Shown here: piece after piece, positions 41,895-53,400 of the stretch
How the letters are laid out: the number at the start of each line of letters is the position of its first letter
Position numbering within the stretch: the first letter of the stretch is position 1
NCBI RefSeq assembly: GCF_018128905.1
Contig: NZ_CP063808.1
Span: forward strand, 4,588,001 to 4,652,000
Reading direction: 5' to 3'
From: Streptomyces sp. A2-16
GTDB taxonomy: Bacteria; Actinomycetota; Actinomycetes; Streptomycetales; Streptomycetaceae
Length of the DNA: 64,000 nt
The notes under the pieces: generated by a model
What the model was told of the DNA's origin: nothing
What the model saw: only the letters and a program-made list of their open reading frames with translations
Database searches by the model: none
Translations under genes and position numbers: made by a program

Positions 41895-42195
41895 TGCCGG
41901 TTTCATACCGATTAATTCACTTCTTCTTTGATTTCTTAGGAAAACCTTAAAGCGACCCAAGGACTCCGTTCGCCGCCCCGCACATCAATCGCGCATGGCG
42001 CGAATCATGCAAAGATGCCTATTTGCCGCCAACCGGATTGCGGAGACATAGGGCAATCTTTGCCGCTGCTTGATCACTCCCCAAGCTTGGGTTGAGCGTC
42101 CCTTGTGATTTCAGCGAGCATGCCGCAGCCCCTCGGTGAAGATCAGTTCGTTTTGTTGAGCTCCGCAGTGCGGAGCATCAGGGAGGGAACTGATT
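41895..42195 (+). promoter_or_regulatory. Duplicate of the rhs upstream region
   Basis: This A/T-richer stretch is homologous, in inverted orientation, to the DNA upstream of the large RHS gene (53549-53692 and 54585-54760). Shared marks are TTCACTTCTTC, ATCAATCGCGCA, AACCGG, GCAATCTTT, GAAGATCAGTTCGTTT and a GCTCCGC-AGT-GCGGAGC dyad at 42160-42176. Confidence 0.78.
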
Positions 42196-42270
42196 GTGCG
42201 TCACAGACCTGTGACCCATCACAGACCAAGAAAAGGCCGCGTGCACCAAGCACGACGGCTGCGGCAGATA
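42196..42270 (+). pseudogene. rhs 5' end, 25 codons, cut by IS630
   Basis: GTG at 42196 with AGGGAGGG before it opens a frame nearly identical to the first 25 codons of the large RHS protein (RHRPVT, then GRVHQARRLRQ). The frame stops at the TA where the IS630 element begins. No RHS sequence resumes beyond the element. Confidence 0.82.
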
Positions 42271-42341
42271 CTGAACTTGATTGAGTGATGTCGAGGTCGT
42301 TCGCCTGACACTGGGCGGCCGGCTTCGGTAGCCGTGGTGCT

Positions 42342-43498
42342 GTGAGGTACGCGCAGGGCGGCGGGCTGACCGACGCCGACAGGGCCACGCGGGAGCGGAT
42401 CCGGCTGCAGGCCGTGGAACGCTTCAAGGGCGGGGAGAAGAACCGGGAGATTGCTGCCGCCCTACGGGTGAGCGAGCGGTCGGTGGAACGGTGGCGCCGG
42501 GCATGGCGCGAACGTGGCGAGGCCGGAATCCGGTCGAAGGGATCTCCGGGACGTCCCAGGCTCGGCCCGTCCCAGATCGCCAGGCTGGAACGGGAGTTGG
42601 AGCGTGGCCCGCTCGTCCACGGCTGGGCCGACCAGCGGTGGACGCTGGCGCGGGTCAAGACTCTGATCGGCCGCCTATTCCACGTGAGCTACACCGTCGA
42701 GGGCACGTGGCGGCTGCTGAAGCGGCACGGGTGGTCGTGGCAGCAGCCCACACGTCGGGCGATCGAGCGCGACGACGCGTCGGTCGAGCTGTGGAAGAAG
42801 GAGATCTGGCCGCGGGTAAGAGCACCGCGGCGGCTTGCAACGGCTGGATCGTCTTCGAGGACGAAGCCGGCCAGTCGATGACGCCGCCGCGCGCCAGAAC
42901 GTGGGGCCGGACAGGCCAGACCCCGGTCGTCCGGGTTCGCGGCCGGGGCTCCGGCCGGGTCTCGATGGCAGGTATGGCCTGCTACAGAACCGGCGAAAGG
43001 TCCCGGCTGATCTACTCCGTCCGCGAGTACCGGGGCCGCAAGGGCGAGCCGAAGGGCTTCGGCTGGCGGGACTTCCGCGACCTCCTCATCCGGGCCCGCA
43101 TCCAGCTCGGCGGCCCGATCGTGCTGGTCTGGGACAACGTCCGCCTCCACCTCACCAAGCCGCTGCGGGAGTTCATCGACGCGAACGCCGCCTGGCTCAC
43201 CGTGTTCCAGCTGCCCACCTACGCGCCGGACCTGAATCCGCAGGAGGGCATCTGGTCGCTGGTCAAGCGTGACATCGGCAACTTCGCCGCAGCACACCTC
43301 GGCGAGGTAACTCGCGCGGTCAAGCACCGGCTCAAGCAGCTCCAGTACCGGCCGGACGCGATCGACGGCTGTCTCGCAGGCACCGGCTTGTCCCTGACCG
43401 CGCAAGCATCAGAAGCTGCCGAAGAAGCGGTGCCACCAGGTGGGACGCTGAACATGCCAGGGCAGCTGGCTCGGCCCGGTGTAGTCGCACTCCAATAG
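42342..43498 (+). pseudogene. IS630-family transposase, frameshifted
   Basis: The first frame (GTG 42342 to about 42817) has helix-turn-helix domains with REIAAALRVSERSVERWRR and GSPGRPRLG. The DDE catalytic part lies in the -1 frame to 43498: VFEDEAGQS (D), VWDNVRLH (D) and NPQEGIWSLVK (E). The frames join near GGGTAAGAGC at 42815, where I see no slippery heptamer, so a one-base deletion is more likely than programmed shifting. The 3' end overlaps a convergent gene by 90 bases. Confidence 0.83.
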
Positions 43499-43903
43499 CT
43501 CCTCGGGAACGATCGCGTACCCGAGGCTGGCCAACGTCCCCATGACCTTGTCTAGATCCCCAGCGTCCAACTCGCCCTCGGCTTGCGCTTCGCCGGTGCC
43601 CAAGAAGGCGCCGGGGTTGTCGGCGCAGACCAGTGCCAGGGAGCCGAACTTGCTCACGCAGACAACGATCCGGGTTCCGCACACAGTCGCATCAGCCGGC
43701 ACGGTGACCCGCCCGTACTCACTGGAGTCCTGCGTGTCCCGCTCGCTGACACATGGCGCAGCGAAGTCGTCCTCAAGCCGCTCCACGAGGACGTTGAACA
43801 GCGCGCCAATCCCACCACGGTCGTAGTCCCGGGGCCACTCCAGCCACTCGGGATCATCGAGCTCGCGCAACAAGGCCACGAGATCGTCTTTGTGCTCCGT
43901 CAC
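43409..43903 (-). CDS. Passenger gene in IS630, unknown function
   Basis: GTG at 43903 (alternative GTG at 43951 inside the terminal repeat) gives a 164-residue acidic protein beginning MTEHKDDLVALLRELDDPEW. It contains GVTVP-like short strands, GTRIVVCVSKFGSLALVCADNP and ends in an aromatic segment WWHRFFGSF. The fold may be a small alpha/beta domain of the kind seen in immunity proteins. No family is recognised. It lies wholly inside the IS ends, opposite to the transposase. Confidence 0.65.
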   Translation of the reverse strand: MTEHKDDLVALLRELDDPEWLEWPRDYDRGGIGALFNVLVERLEDDFAAPCVSERDTQDSSEYGRVTVPADATVCGTRIVVCVSKFGSLALVCADNPGAFLGTGEAQAEGELDAGDLDKVMGTLASLGYAIVPEELLECDYTGPSQLPWHVQRPTWWHRFFGSF

Positions 43904-43967
43904 CCGCAGATCTTGGCGGATCAACAGCAGGCCTCGCCAGCCCGACATCACTCATTCAAGTTCAGTA

Positions 43968-44587
43968 GCGGACGAATTTCTCGACAGTCTCAAGTCGATC
44001 TCGACCTCTGGGCGCTACGCCCGCTGGGTCGATTCCGTGGCTGCCCTGGCCAGCGACCCCCAGTTCGACGCCGCTGTCCTCGCTGACGTCACCGAGCCCC
44101 TCCTCTCCGATGACGACAACAGGCCGATCGACACCCTCGTTCACTTCTCGGACGACGATCTCGCGACCGGCACAGGACGCTCGTGGCGCAACATCTTCAT
44201 GAGCCTCAGTTCCGGACATGCGATCGTCTTGCTCACCCTTACCCGACTCGTGGACCTGGTCGCGGAGCAGACACTCGTACTCTTCGACGAGCCTGAGACG
44301 CATCTCCATCCGCCGCTGCTGTCTGCCTTCGTCCGGGCGCTGTCCGACCTCCTGACGGAGCGCAACGGTGTCGCCATCACCGCAACGCACTCGCCAGTTG
44401 TTCTCCAGGAGGTCCCCAAGTCCTGCGTCTACAAGATCGGCCGCTCTGGTTCTCGCGCGCAGGGGCGGCGCCCCAGGATCGAGACCTACGGGGAGAACGT
44501 GGGGGTACTCACGCACGAGATCTTCGGACTCGAAGTGATGAGGTCTGGTTTCTACGCCGAGATCAAGAAGGCTGTCGACCGGTTCAA
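43968..44587 (+). pseudogene. AAA/OLD-like ATPase, C-terminal remnant
   Basis: About 205 codons keep an ABC-type signature (LSSGHAIVLLTL), Walker B (TLVLFDEPETHLHPP) and a TATHSPVVLQEVP switch. The Walker A half is missing on the left, lost at the IS630 end, and the right end is cut by the next IS after AVDRFN. Such ATPases occur in defence systems paired with HNH nucleases, but no partner is present. It is not functional. Confidence 0.8.
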
Positions 44588-45477
44588 TGAGCCTTTTCCA
44601 ACCTCCTGTGCGGGCTGGGCAGTTGGCCTGACAAACGGATGAAGCCCCTGGTAGATGGGTTTTCGACCAAGAGAACCGTCTCCACCAGAGGCTTCGAATG
44701 CTTGTCTACCCGTCCGGCGTCGACGTGTCCAGCTCTACCCTGCGCTTCCTCGCTGCCCGCCTGAGGAAACACCGTCATGCTCTCGGAACTCGATGGCGGC
44801 GCCTGAGCACGGGCCGACAGGCCCTGCTCACTCTCACCCACCTGCGCAACGGCCAGCCCTACGCCCAGCTCGCGGCCGGTTTCGGGATCGGCACCACCAC
44901 CGCCTACCGATACGTCACCGAGGCCGTCGAACTCCTGGCCGCACTCGCCCCCACTCTCGCCGAAGCAGTACGGGCCGCATCGATGAAGGCATACCTGATC
45001 CTTGACGGAACGCTGCTGCCGATCGACCGGATCGCCGCCGACCGGCCCTTCTACTCGGCCAAACACAAGAAACACGGCATGAACGTGCAGATCATATCCG
45101 ACCCGAAGGGCCGTCTCCTGTGGGCTTCACCAGCCCTGGCCGGCGCCGTCCATGACATTCGGGCCGCACGCGAGCACGGCATCATCGACGCCCTCGCCCA
45201 GGCCGGCATCACCTGCTGGGCAGACAAGGGCTACCAGGGCGCGGGCGGCACGGTCCGCCTCCCGTACCGCGGCCGGTGGGACCGTCTTTCCACCGGCCAG
45301 CAGGCTGTCAATCGGTCCCATGCGAAGGTGCGGGCACTGGTCGAACAGACCATCGCCACCCTCAAGTCCTGGCGTCTCCTGCGCAAGCTCCGCTGCTCGA
45401 CAACCCGAATCACGAGCCTCGTCCAGGCTGTCCTCACCCTCCACCTGGCCAGCTCAGACTAAGGATGGAAAGGCTCA
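44588..45477. mobile_element. IS5-family element
   Basis: Imperfect inverted ends TGAGCCTTTTCCAACC at 44588 and the complement of TGAGCCTTTCCATCC ending at 45477 enclose one transposase gene. No matching target duplication is seen, consistent with rearrangement beside it. Confidence 0.75.
44698..45462 (+). CDS. IS5-family transposase
   Basis: The 254-residue protein has an HTH_Tnp_4-like N-terminus (LTLTHLRNGQPYAQLAAGFGIG) and a DDE_Tnp_4 catalytic part: LDGTLLPIDR (D), ADKGYQGAG (D) and VRALVEQTIATLKSWR (E). The frame is intact, so the element may still be mobile. ATG 44698 directly follows CGA in the left end of the element; no strong ribosome site is seen. Confidence 0.92.
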   Translation: MLVYPSGVDVSSSTLRFLAARLRKHRHALGTRWRRLSTGRQALLTLTHLRNGQPYAQLAAGFGIGTTTAYRYVTEAVELLAALAPTLAEAVRAASMKAYLILDGTLLPIDRIAADRPFYSAKHKKHGMNVQIISDPKGRLLWASPALAGAVHDIRAAREHGIIDALAQAGITCWADKGYQGAGGTVRLPYRGRWDRLSTGQQAVNRSHAKVRALVEQTIATLKSWRLLRKLRCSTTRITSLVQAVLTLHLASSD

Positions 45478-45530
45478 CTGTGCCCTGCAGGGCACGGCGA
45501 GGTGCGCTGCCCGGCCGACCGGGATGCAGC

Positions 45531-45793
45531 TCAGGCGAGGGCATCGAGACGGTGTGACAGGAACCCCGCCATCGCGCGGACCCCGATACCGATTGCGTGC
45601 TCGTCGGCAGCGAAGTCCGGGGAGTGGGGGACCCCGTTGATGCCCGCTTCCGGGTTGGCGACGCCGAGGTAGAACATCGCTCCGGACACTTGGTGCAGGA
45701 AGTACGCGAAGTCTTCGCCGTTGAACGGATACGCCGCGTGCAACACCATGACCGCGTCCGCACCCAGGGCGCCTCGCAGGTACGAGGCGTGTT
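45531..45793 (-). pseudogene. M20-family amidohydrolase C-terminal remnant
   Basis: About 85 codons (GADAVMVLHAAYPFNGEDFAYFL, YLGVANPEAGINGVPHSPDF, AMAGFLSHRLDALA ending) match the C-terminus of M20 peptidases/amidohydrolases, including the metal-ligand GEDF and HSPDF motifs. The rest of the gene is missing. Confidence 0.8.
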
Positions 45794-46404
45794 GAGGACA
45801 TGATGAGCCTCCAAAATTCATACTGGTGTTCGAAGTTGACGGTGATCGTAACCATAGAGGTCGCTGATCGCGGAAGATAGGATTCCTCTGCGGGCAACGT
45901 GATTCAGTTTTGGCCAGGTTGGTTTCAGCCTTCATGCCTGGTGGGAGTCCACACCTGAGCGGGAGAGATGCCGGTGATGGTGGCCCGTTCGGAAGCAGCG
46001 GCCGGGTGGTTGGACGAACCGCCGAGTGTGAGCTTGATGCTTTGGTCGAAGGTGCTCGCCGGTCCAGACGATCTCCTTTGAGTCACCGGGGCCCAGCCTG
46101 ACCAGGACATCGGTGGCGGACCGGAAGCCCGCGGAGGTGTTCACGACCGAACGGCCCTGCATGTAGAGCGGGTCGTGGTCGCGGACCCATCGCGGCGCGA
46201 TGCTCTCGAACCAGGTTGTCGCGCCGTACGGAACCGACTCATCAAGACCGGAGAAACGTGGGTGTCAAGTGTCAGGAAAGCGGGCAAGTTTGGCGCATGC
46301 GCTGAGATACCTCCTCGCGTACGCGAGGGGAAAGGCACCCGCCCGGGCGTCGAAGCAGGACCCGTCCCGGAACGCCCCTGACGCTGTCACCGGCCGTCGA
46401 TAGC
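45794..46404. other. Decayed region
   Basis: Roughly 600 bases hold only broken frames. A minus frame near 46060-46160 (GFRSATDVLVRLGPGDSKEI) may be a gene relic that I cannot name. No intact gene or IS end is seen. Confidence 0.35.
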
Positions 46405-46950
46405 GTGACCGCCGTGATGGTGGGCACCGACGAAACCCGGCTGGTCGTGCTCCGCGGCAACAGCGCCTCAGGGAAGTCGTCCGTTGCGGCCGGCCTGTGT
46501 GAGCGGTTCGGCCGCGGCCTGGCCCTGGTCGGCCAGGACAACCTCCGCCGCATCGTGCTCCGAGAGCGCGACCGGCCCGGGGCCGCGAACATCGGCCTGA
46601 TCGACCTGACTGCCCGCTACGCCCTGGACGCCGGATTCCACGTCGTGGTCGAAGGCATCCCCTACGCCGATCGCTACGGCGACATGCTCGCCCAGCTCCG
46701 CGCCGACCACCGCGGCCCGACCCACGGTTACTACCTGGATGTTCCGTTCGGTGAAACCTCCGCCCCGGCACGCCACCAAGCCGATCGTCGACGACGTCAA
46801 CGAGACTCAGCTGCACGACTGGTACAGGGAGCGCAATCTCCTGCCCGGCGGCATCGCGACCGTCGTTGGCGCCGACAGCGCCCTGCACGAGACCGTCGAC
46901 CGCATCCTGAACGGCACCGGCCTGCCCACCTGCCCGCCGTGGACAGCTGA
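46405..46950 (+). pseudogene. P-loop kinase, frameshifted
   Basis: The first part has Walker A GNSASGKSS, ALVGQDNLRR and VVVEGIPYADRYGDML, as in chloramphenicol-phosphotransferase or zeta-like small kinases. After DVPFGET near 46755 the matching sequence moves to another frame (HATKPIVDDVNETQLHDWYRERNLLPGG). The gene is therefore split by a one-base indel and probably dead. Confidence 0.75.
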
Positions 46951-47142
46951 GTGGTGCTGGCCCCGCCCCGATCATGAGGCCGACCGCGGGTGCGGCCGCG
47001 CCGCTCTCTTGAGGTCTGCGCAGTCTTCTCTCTCACTGCCCGCGTTCGACTCGATGGGGCCGCTGACCACATTGGCAGTTGAGTCACTTGTGTTGGTGCA
47101 TCTACATGGCCCTCCGTGCTTGTCACTTGTCCCGCTTCGTAG
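46951..47142. other. Gap, no gene seen
   Basis: No supported feature is present between the kinase remnant and the hairpin. Confidence 0.35.
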
Positions 47143-47198
47143 GACGGCCTCGTTGTCGCTCTGCTGCAGATTTCGGCAGAGCGACAAACGAGGCCGTC
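47143..47198. terminator. Very long hairpin, bidirectional terminator
   Basis: GACGGCCTCGTT plus GTCGCTCTGC pairs with GCAGAGCGAC plus AAACGAGGCCGTC, a 22-bp stem with a single bulged base and an 11-base loop. It lies just after the stop of the small membrane-protein gene. Confidence 0.85.
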
Positions 47199-47204
47199 GT
47201 CAGG

Positions 47205-47411
47205 TCAGTGTGATGTGCGTCTTCTGCGGATGATCAGGTACGCAGCTCTGGCGATCACTGCCGTGGCTGCCAGAACGGCGATCGCTTTGATGATGAGTCC
47301 GATGCCAGAAGCCACAGCTGCCACAGCCAGCACTACAGCCAGAAGTGCCGTTATCCATGGGGTGACTTTGTCCAGGGGACCGTCGTCGCGGAATGGGTTG
47401 TCCATTGTCAT
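47205..47411 (-). CDS. Two-helix small membrane protein, candidate RHS immunity protein
   Basis: ATG at 47411 overlaps the RHS stop as ATGA, with GAGGAG just before it, so the two genes are translationally coupled. The 68-residue product starts MTMDNPFRDDGPLDK, then two helices near residues 18-40 and 44-62, and ends in a basic tail. The position fits an immunity gene for the RHS tip. A strong hairpin follows. Confidence 0.75.
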   Translation of the reverse strand: MTMDNPFRDDGPLDKVTPWITALLAVVLAVAAVASGIGLIIKAIAVLAATAVIARAAYLIIRRRRTSH

Positions 47412-50400
47412 CTCCTCGCGCATTTTGCATAGGACGGGTACACCAGCCAGGGGGAGGCGTACGGGACGTTCATTCGCAGGCACTTGCCGTACTGTTCGGC
47501 GATCCAGGCCAGGACTCCGTAGCCCAGGAAGGCGTAGTACGCGGCGCGGCCGTAGACACCGAGCTTCTTGATGCCGCCTATGGCTGCAGCGGCCCAGCCC
47601 GCCCCGCTATAGAGAGCGGTGTTCTGCTTTCGGGAGAGGGTGACGTGCATCTGCGTCCATCCCCAGCTGATCTTGTAGGTGCCTGCGGGGTCGGCGTAGG
47701 AGACGGGGCTCTGACCTGCGTATTCGTAGGAGTTTGCACTACCCCCGGGGACCGGGTCGGTCTGGAGGAAGCGTCCTGTGGCGGGGTCGTAGACGCGTAC
47801 TCCCATGAGGATGGCGTCGGTGGCGGTGGCGGTCGGTCGTTCCTGCCCACCGAGCCACCCGTACCGGTCGGTGTCTGTGTCCGTCGGGTTGCCGAACTCA
47901 TCCGTGTGCAGCACACGGACCTGTGAGCCGTCGGGACTGTACTGCACGGAGACGTCGCCGTGCAGGTTGGTGAGCTGCAGGACGGTCGCGCCTGATGCTC
48001 CGGTGATCGCGGCCAGGCTGCCGGTGAGGTCGGTGACGTCCCGGGTGATGGTGCCGCTGGTGTCTTCTGCCGTCCAGGTGGGTGAGTCGCAGCCGCAGCC
48101 GTAGTGGCTTGTCGTGGTCGCGGTGGTGGTCCAAGTGCCGTCAGTGCCTTGGGTCTGGGTGGCCGAAGAGGCGAGACGTCCATCAGCGTCCAGGTTCCAC
48201 GTCTGCCGGTTGGCGGCCGCGGTGAGGCTTCGGACCATGTCGTTGGTGTAGTAGGCCAACGATGATCCGCTGGGTTCAGTGGTGGTGCGGCCGAAGGCGT
48301 CGTAGGCGTAGCCGCTGTCCACAGTTCGATCGGAGCTGTCGTAGGAAGCAGCCTGGTTCGTTGTGGTTCCGTTGCTGCCGCAGTCACTGGAAGTGGTGGC
48401 CAGGGATGTGCGGTTGCTGTTCTTGTCGTAGCCGTAGCTTCGTGTGGTGCAGGAAGTGCCGTCAGTGTCCACCGCCTGGGCGAGGCGGTTGGCCTCGTCG
48501 TAGGTATAGGTGGAGCCGACGCTGGTGCCGTCGGACTGGGTGTGTGCGATGCGCAGACCGGTGATGTCGTAGTCCGCGGTGTCGGCCAGCACCGGGACTC
48601 CACTGCTTGTGGTGTAGCTCTGTTGGGTGACCATGCCCGTCGGGTCGACCGTGCGGGCGAGGTCGACGGCTCCGGCCATGTTCTCCGTGGCCAGGGCTCC
48701 GTCCGCGTCATAGGTGGCCTTGAACGCGCCTGCGACGGAGTCGGTCAGGCCGGTTGCCAGGCCCCGGGGGTCCTGGCTCGTGTCGTACGTGTAGGTGACC
48801 GTGGAGGGTGCCGAGTCAGTGACCTTGACCACGCGGTCCAGGCTGTCGTAGGCGGTGCTTGAGGTGTTGCCCGCTCCGTCGTTGTAGGAGATCTCGCGGC
48901 CGCGTGAGTCGTAGGTGTGGGTGATGGTGCCGGCACCGGTGGAGATGGTGGCGAGTCTGCCGTTGTCGGGGTCGTAGGTCGTGGTCGTGTCCGGTACTGC
49001 GGTGCCTACGCCTCCACTGACGGAGGAGTTGGTGACGCGGCCGGCAGCGTCGTACGTGGTGGTGGTGGTCCGGGTGACTCCGTTGGCGCTGTCTGTGGTC
49101 GTGGCGGTGTTGCCCCACCGGTCGTATGTGTACGTCTTGGTGGGGCGCTGGGTCGGGTTGGTGCCGCCGCCGGTGATGGAACCAGCCGGTCCGGTGGTGC
49201 ACACCAGGTCGGCCCATTCGGGTCGGCCGTTGCAGGTGCCGCTACCGGTGGCCGAGTAGTAGGTGGTCACGGTGGTGTCCGCGTCGGTGCCGTCCGACTT
49301 GGGCTGAAGGCTTTTGATCACTCTGCCCAGTGCGTCGTAGACCGTGGTTCTGGCAATGGACAGGCCGTCAGGGTCGGTGGTGGTCGTGGTGGGCAGTCCC
49401 TTGGTCCAGTCGTAGGCCGTCGTGGTGGTGTGCACGTCCGTGTCGGACGGGTAACCGTCCACGTATGCGCCCACCTTGGTGGTGGTGACCTGGTCGGCGA
49501 TGGTGGCGGTGCCGTCGGTGGGACGGCCCTCGTCATAGGAGTAGACAGTGTGTTTCCGGGCCGGCCATTCGGTGCCCGCGGCCAGGTCTGTGCCGCCGGT
49601 ACCTGCTTTGAGTGCCGAAGTGAGGGTGATCTGGTGCAATGGCCCGTATTCCTGGGTTTCGCGCAGTCCATCGCTGGAGTAGAACGAGCGGGTCGACAGC
49701 AGTTCGGCACGCTCCGCGCTGCTCAGTTGATCGATGTTCAGTGCGACCTGTTCGCCTTGCTCGTCACCGCTCGTGGCCAGCGCCAGTTCGCGGTTTGCCG
49801 CTGTCAGTTCGCGGGTGATGTTGCCGTACTGATCGTAGTCGGTGGTCGCGATGTGTTTTCCGGGCGTGGCTGTGTCCACCTCGCGGCCGGATGCGTCGGT
49901 GTACGTGATGGTGGCCCGCGTGTAGTCGGAGGCAGCCAGGTCCGTGCCGGCGTTGGATGACGGCACGGAGTCGGCCGGGAAGATGGCCGTCGCGTCCGTC
50001 GGCACGTCCGTCTGGCCCCAGGTTCCGATGTTCGAGGTGCTCATCGCGTTGGGGGCCGTGGAGCCGGTCAGCGGCACGTCGTAGACCATGCTGGTCGTCG
50101 CGTTCGTGCCATCGACGGTGCTCTTGCTGCCCGCCGTCAGGTTTGGGCGGGAGGCCGACAGGAGCATGCCGTCACCGGCAGTTGCGGCCTTGCCCGCCTT
50201 GCCGTAGGCGAACGTCCATGGCAGTTCGCCCGGAGGGGTCAGGGTGGCGACACGGCCCGCGCTGTCGTAGGTGTAGGCGGTCTTCAGCGCGGGACTGGTC
50301 CTGGGGTCCCACTGCTCGCGCAGCCGGCCCGAGTTGTCGTAGGAGTACTGGGAGACCACCGTGGCGGTCGCCGACGATGCACCGGGGTCGGTGGCCCACT

Positions 50401-53400
50401 CCTTGATCTGCTTGACCTGCCCGCTGTAGTCGCCCAGCGCGCTGGACGTAGCGGTCGTGGAGGTCGCGTAGACGAACTCCAGCATCCGGCAGCCCTTGGT
50501 CGACGGCGTGGTCTCGCACGTCGAGGCCGTCACCGCCGAGGTGGGCGCGATGAGGTACTTCGGCCGGGCCAGCGTGGTGCTGCCGGAGGTGACCTTCTCC
50601 GAGACCACCTTGGTGGTGGAGTTGTCGGTGGGCAGGTAGGTGGTGGAGACCTGCCAGGTGGTCGCTGACGAATCCACCTTGGTGAACGTGGTGGTGGTGC
50701 CCCCGTTGTCCTTGAGGGTGAAGGAGCTGGTCAGTGAGCCGGTCAGGGTGAGGTCTTCCGAGCCCGGTTCGGGCTTCCAGCCGCTGGCCGAAGTGGCAGT
50801 GAAACCGGTCTCGTTGCCGTGGGCGTCCACGAGAGCCACGGAGGTGGCTGACGTTCTGCGGACGTAGGCCCAGTTCGAGTTGCTGATTTCCGCCGTGGTG
50901 CCCGAGGTCCACTGTGGGCCGAAGATCGCTACCTGGCCCTCCGCGTCCGCACCAGCCGTCGGGCGCCGGGAGGAAGCGGTTCGCGATACCGACAGGCCGA
51001 AGGCCGAGGCGTCGCTCGGGGACAGAGTGAAATCACCGGTGAGCATGTTCACCGATCCGGTGCCGATGTCCTCGCTGGGGGCGGTGCCGGCGTTACGGTC
51101 CAGCGTGATGGTGTGCGGCTGGGAGTAGGCGGTGGTGGTGCCGTCGGTGAAGGCCACCCGGATGTCGAGAGCGCCGTCCTGGGACAGGGAGTCGGTGGCG
51201 TTCCACGTCAGCGCCGGGGGTGTGCCACCGGAAAAGGTCACCGGCCAGGCCGAGACGGCAGAGCTGTCTGAGGACTTGGTGACATCCACGACCGGGAGAT
51301 TCGTCCAGGAGTCGGTCTCGCCGCGCCGGTATTGGTAGGTCACGCCGGTGTAGGTACTCTGACCGGTAGCGGTCAGACTGACGCGCCGAGCGGCTGTATC
51401 GCCTTCGTCGGGGGTGAGCAGACCGGCGCCGTCACCGACACCGAAGTCATACTCCGTAGCCGCCGCCGAAACGTTTCCGCCCGAGTCGACTGTCTTGGCG
51501 TACAGCCTGTGCCAGTCTTCACCAGGCTTGATCGCCACCGTCAGTGCGTCCCCGCCGTTGCCGTCAGTGGTGTCGTAGACCCGGTTAGGCACGGACGAGT
51601 CGTCGAGACCCCAGTAATAGCCCATCCCGTCGGACGATGAAGTGTCCAGGGTGCAAGTCGCGCCGCTGTCAGCCGCCGGCGTCCAGGTGCTCTCGCTGTA
51701 CGGGGCACACGAGATAGTAGGAGCATTGGGTTTGGCGACGTTCGGCACGAAGTAGATGTAGGAAGACCAGCTGCCGTAGTCGGTGCCGTCGTAGCCGCGC
51801 ACCCGCATGCGCAGGTGTGCTCCGGCCAGCTGACTCGCGCTCGGGATGGTCAGTTTCGCTGTCCCTCCGGATACCACTGAAGATGAGGTGCCGGCGTAGG
51901 AGTAGGACGTCTCGCCGCTGTACGACGGGTCGTTGGTGATCTCGAACTGTGCTTTGACTGTCGAGCCGTCCGGGTCTGTCACCTTCGCCGACAGCGTCGG
52001 CGTGTAGGTGGCCACGTATCGCTTGCCGCTGTAGGCGTTCACTGAACTTGGCGAGATCGCCAGGGACGCGGTGGTGGCGTACGAGTTGTAGGTCACTACC
52101 AGCTTCGGCGCGTAGCCGGAGGTGGTGTAGTTCGCCGAGCGGAAGCGCCGCCAGGTGGAGGAGTCGCTTTCGTCGTCGGCGCTGATCTGGAGGCCGTAGT
52201 TGGCAGAACCATCCGCCCATGCCTGCGCGATCGTCTGCAGGTTCCAGTTCGACCAGTTCGCCGCGCAGCCGGTATAGCCCCAGTGGCCGGTGTTGGAGGC
52301 CTTGCCCGTGGTGGTGGTCGACGGCTGCGCGCCCCAGGTGATCGACGACGAGGACCACGAGGAGGTGATCCGCTTCGCCACTGTGGCAGCCCCGGAGGTG
52401 GAGCAGGTCGCCGAGTAGTAGTTGTACAGCGACATCGTCGCCGACGTGATGTGCTTGCCCGCGAACTGCGACATGTCGAACTTCAAATACGAACGGGCCG
52501 TGTCTGTGCCGCCGTCATACGTGCCCGACTTCAGCTCCTGCGAGGAGACCTGCGAATCGGGGTAGTCCGGCGTCTGTACCCATGTGTCGGTGGTGACCGC
52601 CAGGGTGGAGGTCGGGTCGACCGTCACCGGATAGGTCGCGGTGGCCAGGAAGTCCTTGTCCGGAGTCAGAACGAGGGTCTGCGAGCCATTGTCCGCAGTC
52701 TCGACCTTCGTGGCGACCTGCTCCTGGTGCGCGGACTCACCCGAAGCGTCGTCCTTCGAGGCGTCCCACATCATGGGAGCTGGGGCCTCGGCGACCAGGT
52801 CGTCGGCACTGTTCTTCAACAACAGGTGGCCGGAATCGGCTTGGGACAGCTTCAGCGCGTCCAGATTCAGCGGGATCCGGTAAGAGACCGTGCCGCCGTC
52901 TGGCTGCTGGGCGAGGTGAATGTTCTCCGAGAACCCCTGCGCCAGCGCGGTGACGGAAAGAGTCTGGCCGCTGCCCAGGTTGTAGGAGGCAGTGCTGTCC
53001 TTTACCTCGGGGGTGGGCAGCTTGTCCTGCCAGCCCAGCCCGAAGGACTCCTTGCCCTTCGTCACCGAGGCCAGATCCGTGTCACCGCCGTCCGAGACCG
53101 CGATGTCTGCGGCTGCGGCTTCGGGCGTCAAGTCCGCACCCGTGTCGGACAGCGAGGTGTTGATGTCCTTCCAGGTACCGTCCTGCTTCACCCGGACTGG
53201 ACCCGCGTACGCCTCGGTCTCCAGCTCCCCACTGGGCAGGGCATACGTCGTCGAGTCCGATGTCCGGGCCGACAGCACCTCGATCTTCCTGTCCTGCAGA
53301 CGGGCCATCAGCACTGCCGACGCCTCGCTCTGCGCCTCCGCAGGACCAAACGTGGTACTCGTGCCAGACGATGCGGAAGCGGACGATGCGCTCGTCGCGC

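Larger units (their letters stand above)
42271..43965. mobile_element. IS630-family element with an extra gene
   Basis: The ends are 23-bp inverted repeats with one mismatch: CTGAACTTGATTGAG then TGATGTCG at 42271-42293, and its complement at 43943-43965. TA flanks both ends (42269-42270 and 43966-43967), the usual IS630 target duplication. At 1695 bp the element is longer than a normal IS630 because it encloses a convergent second gene. Confidence 0.85.

Noticed and set aside
42815..42825. Programmed frameshift in the IS630 transposase
   Set aside because: No X-XXY-YYZ heptamer is present at the joint, unlike the IS5 element at 54114. A one-base deletion is more likely.
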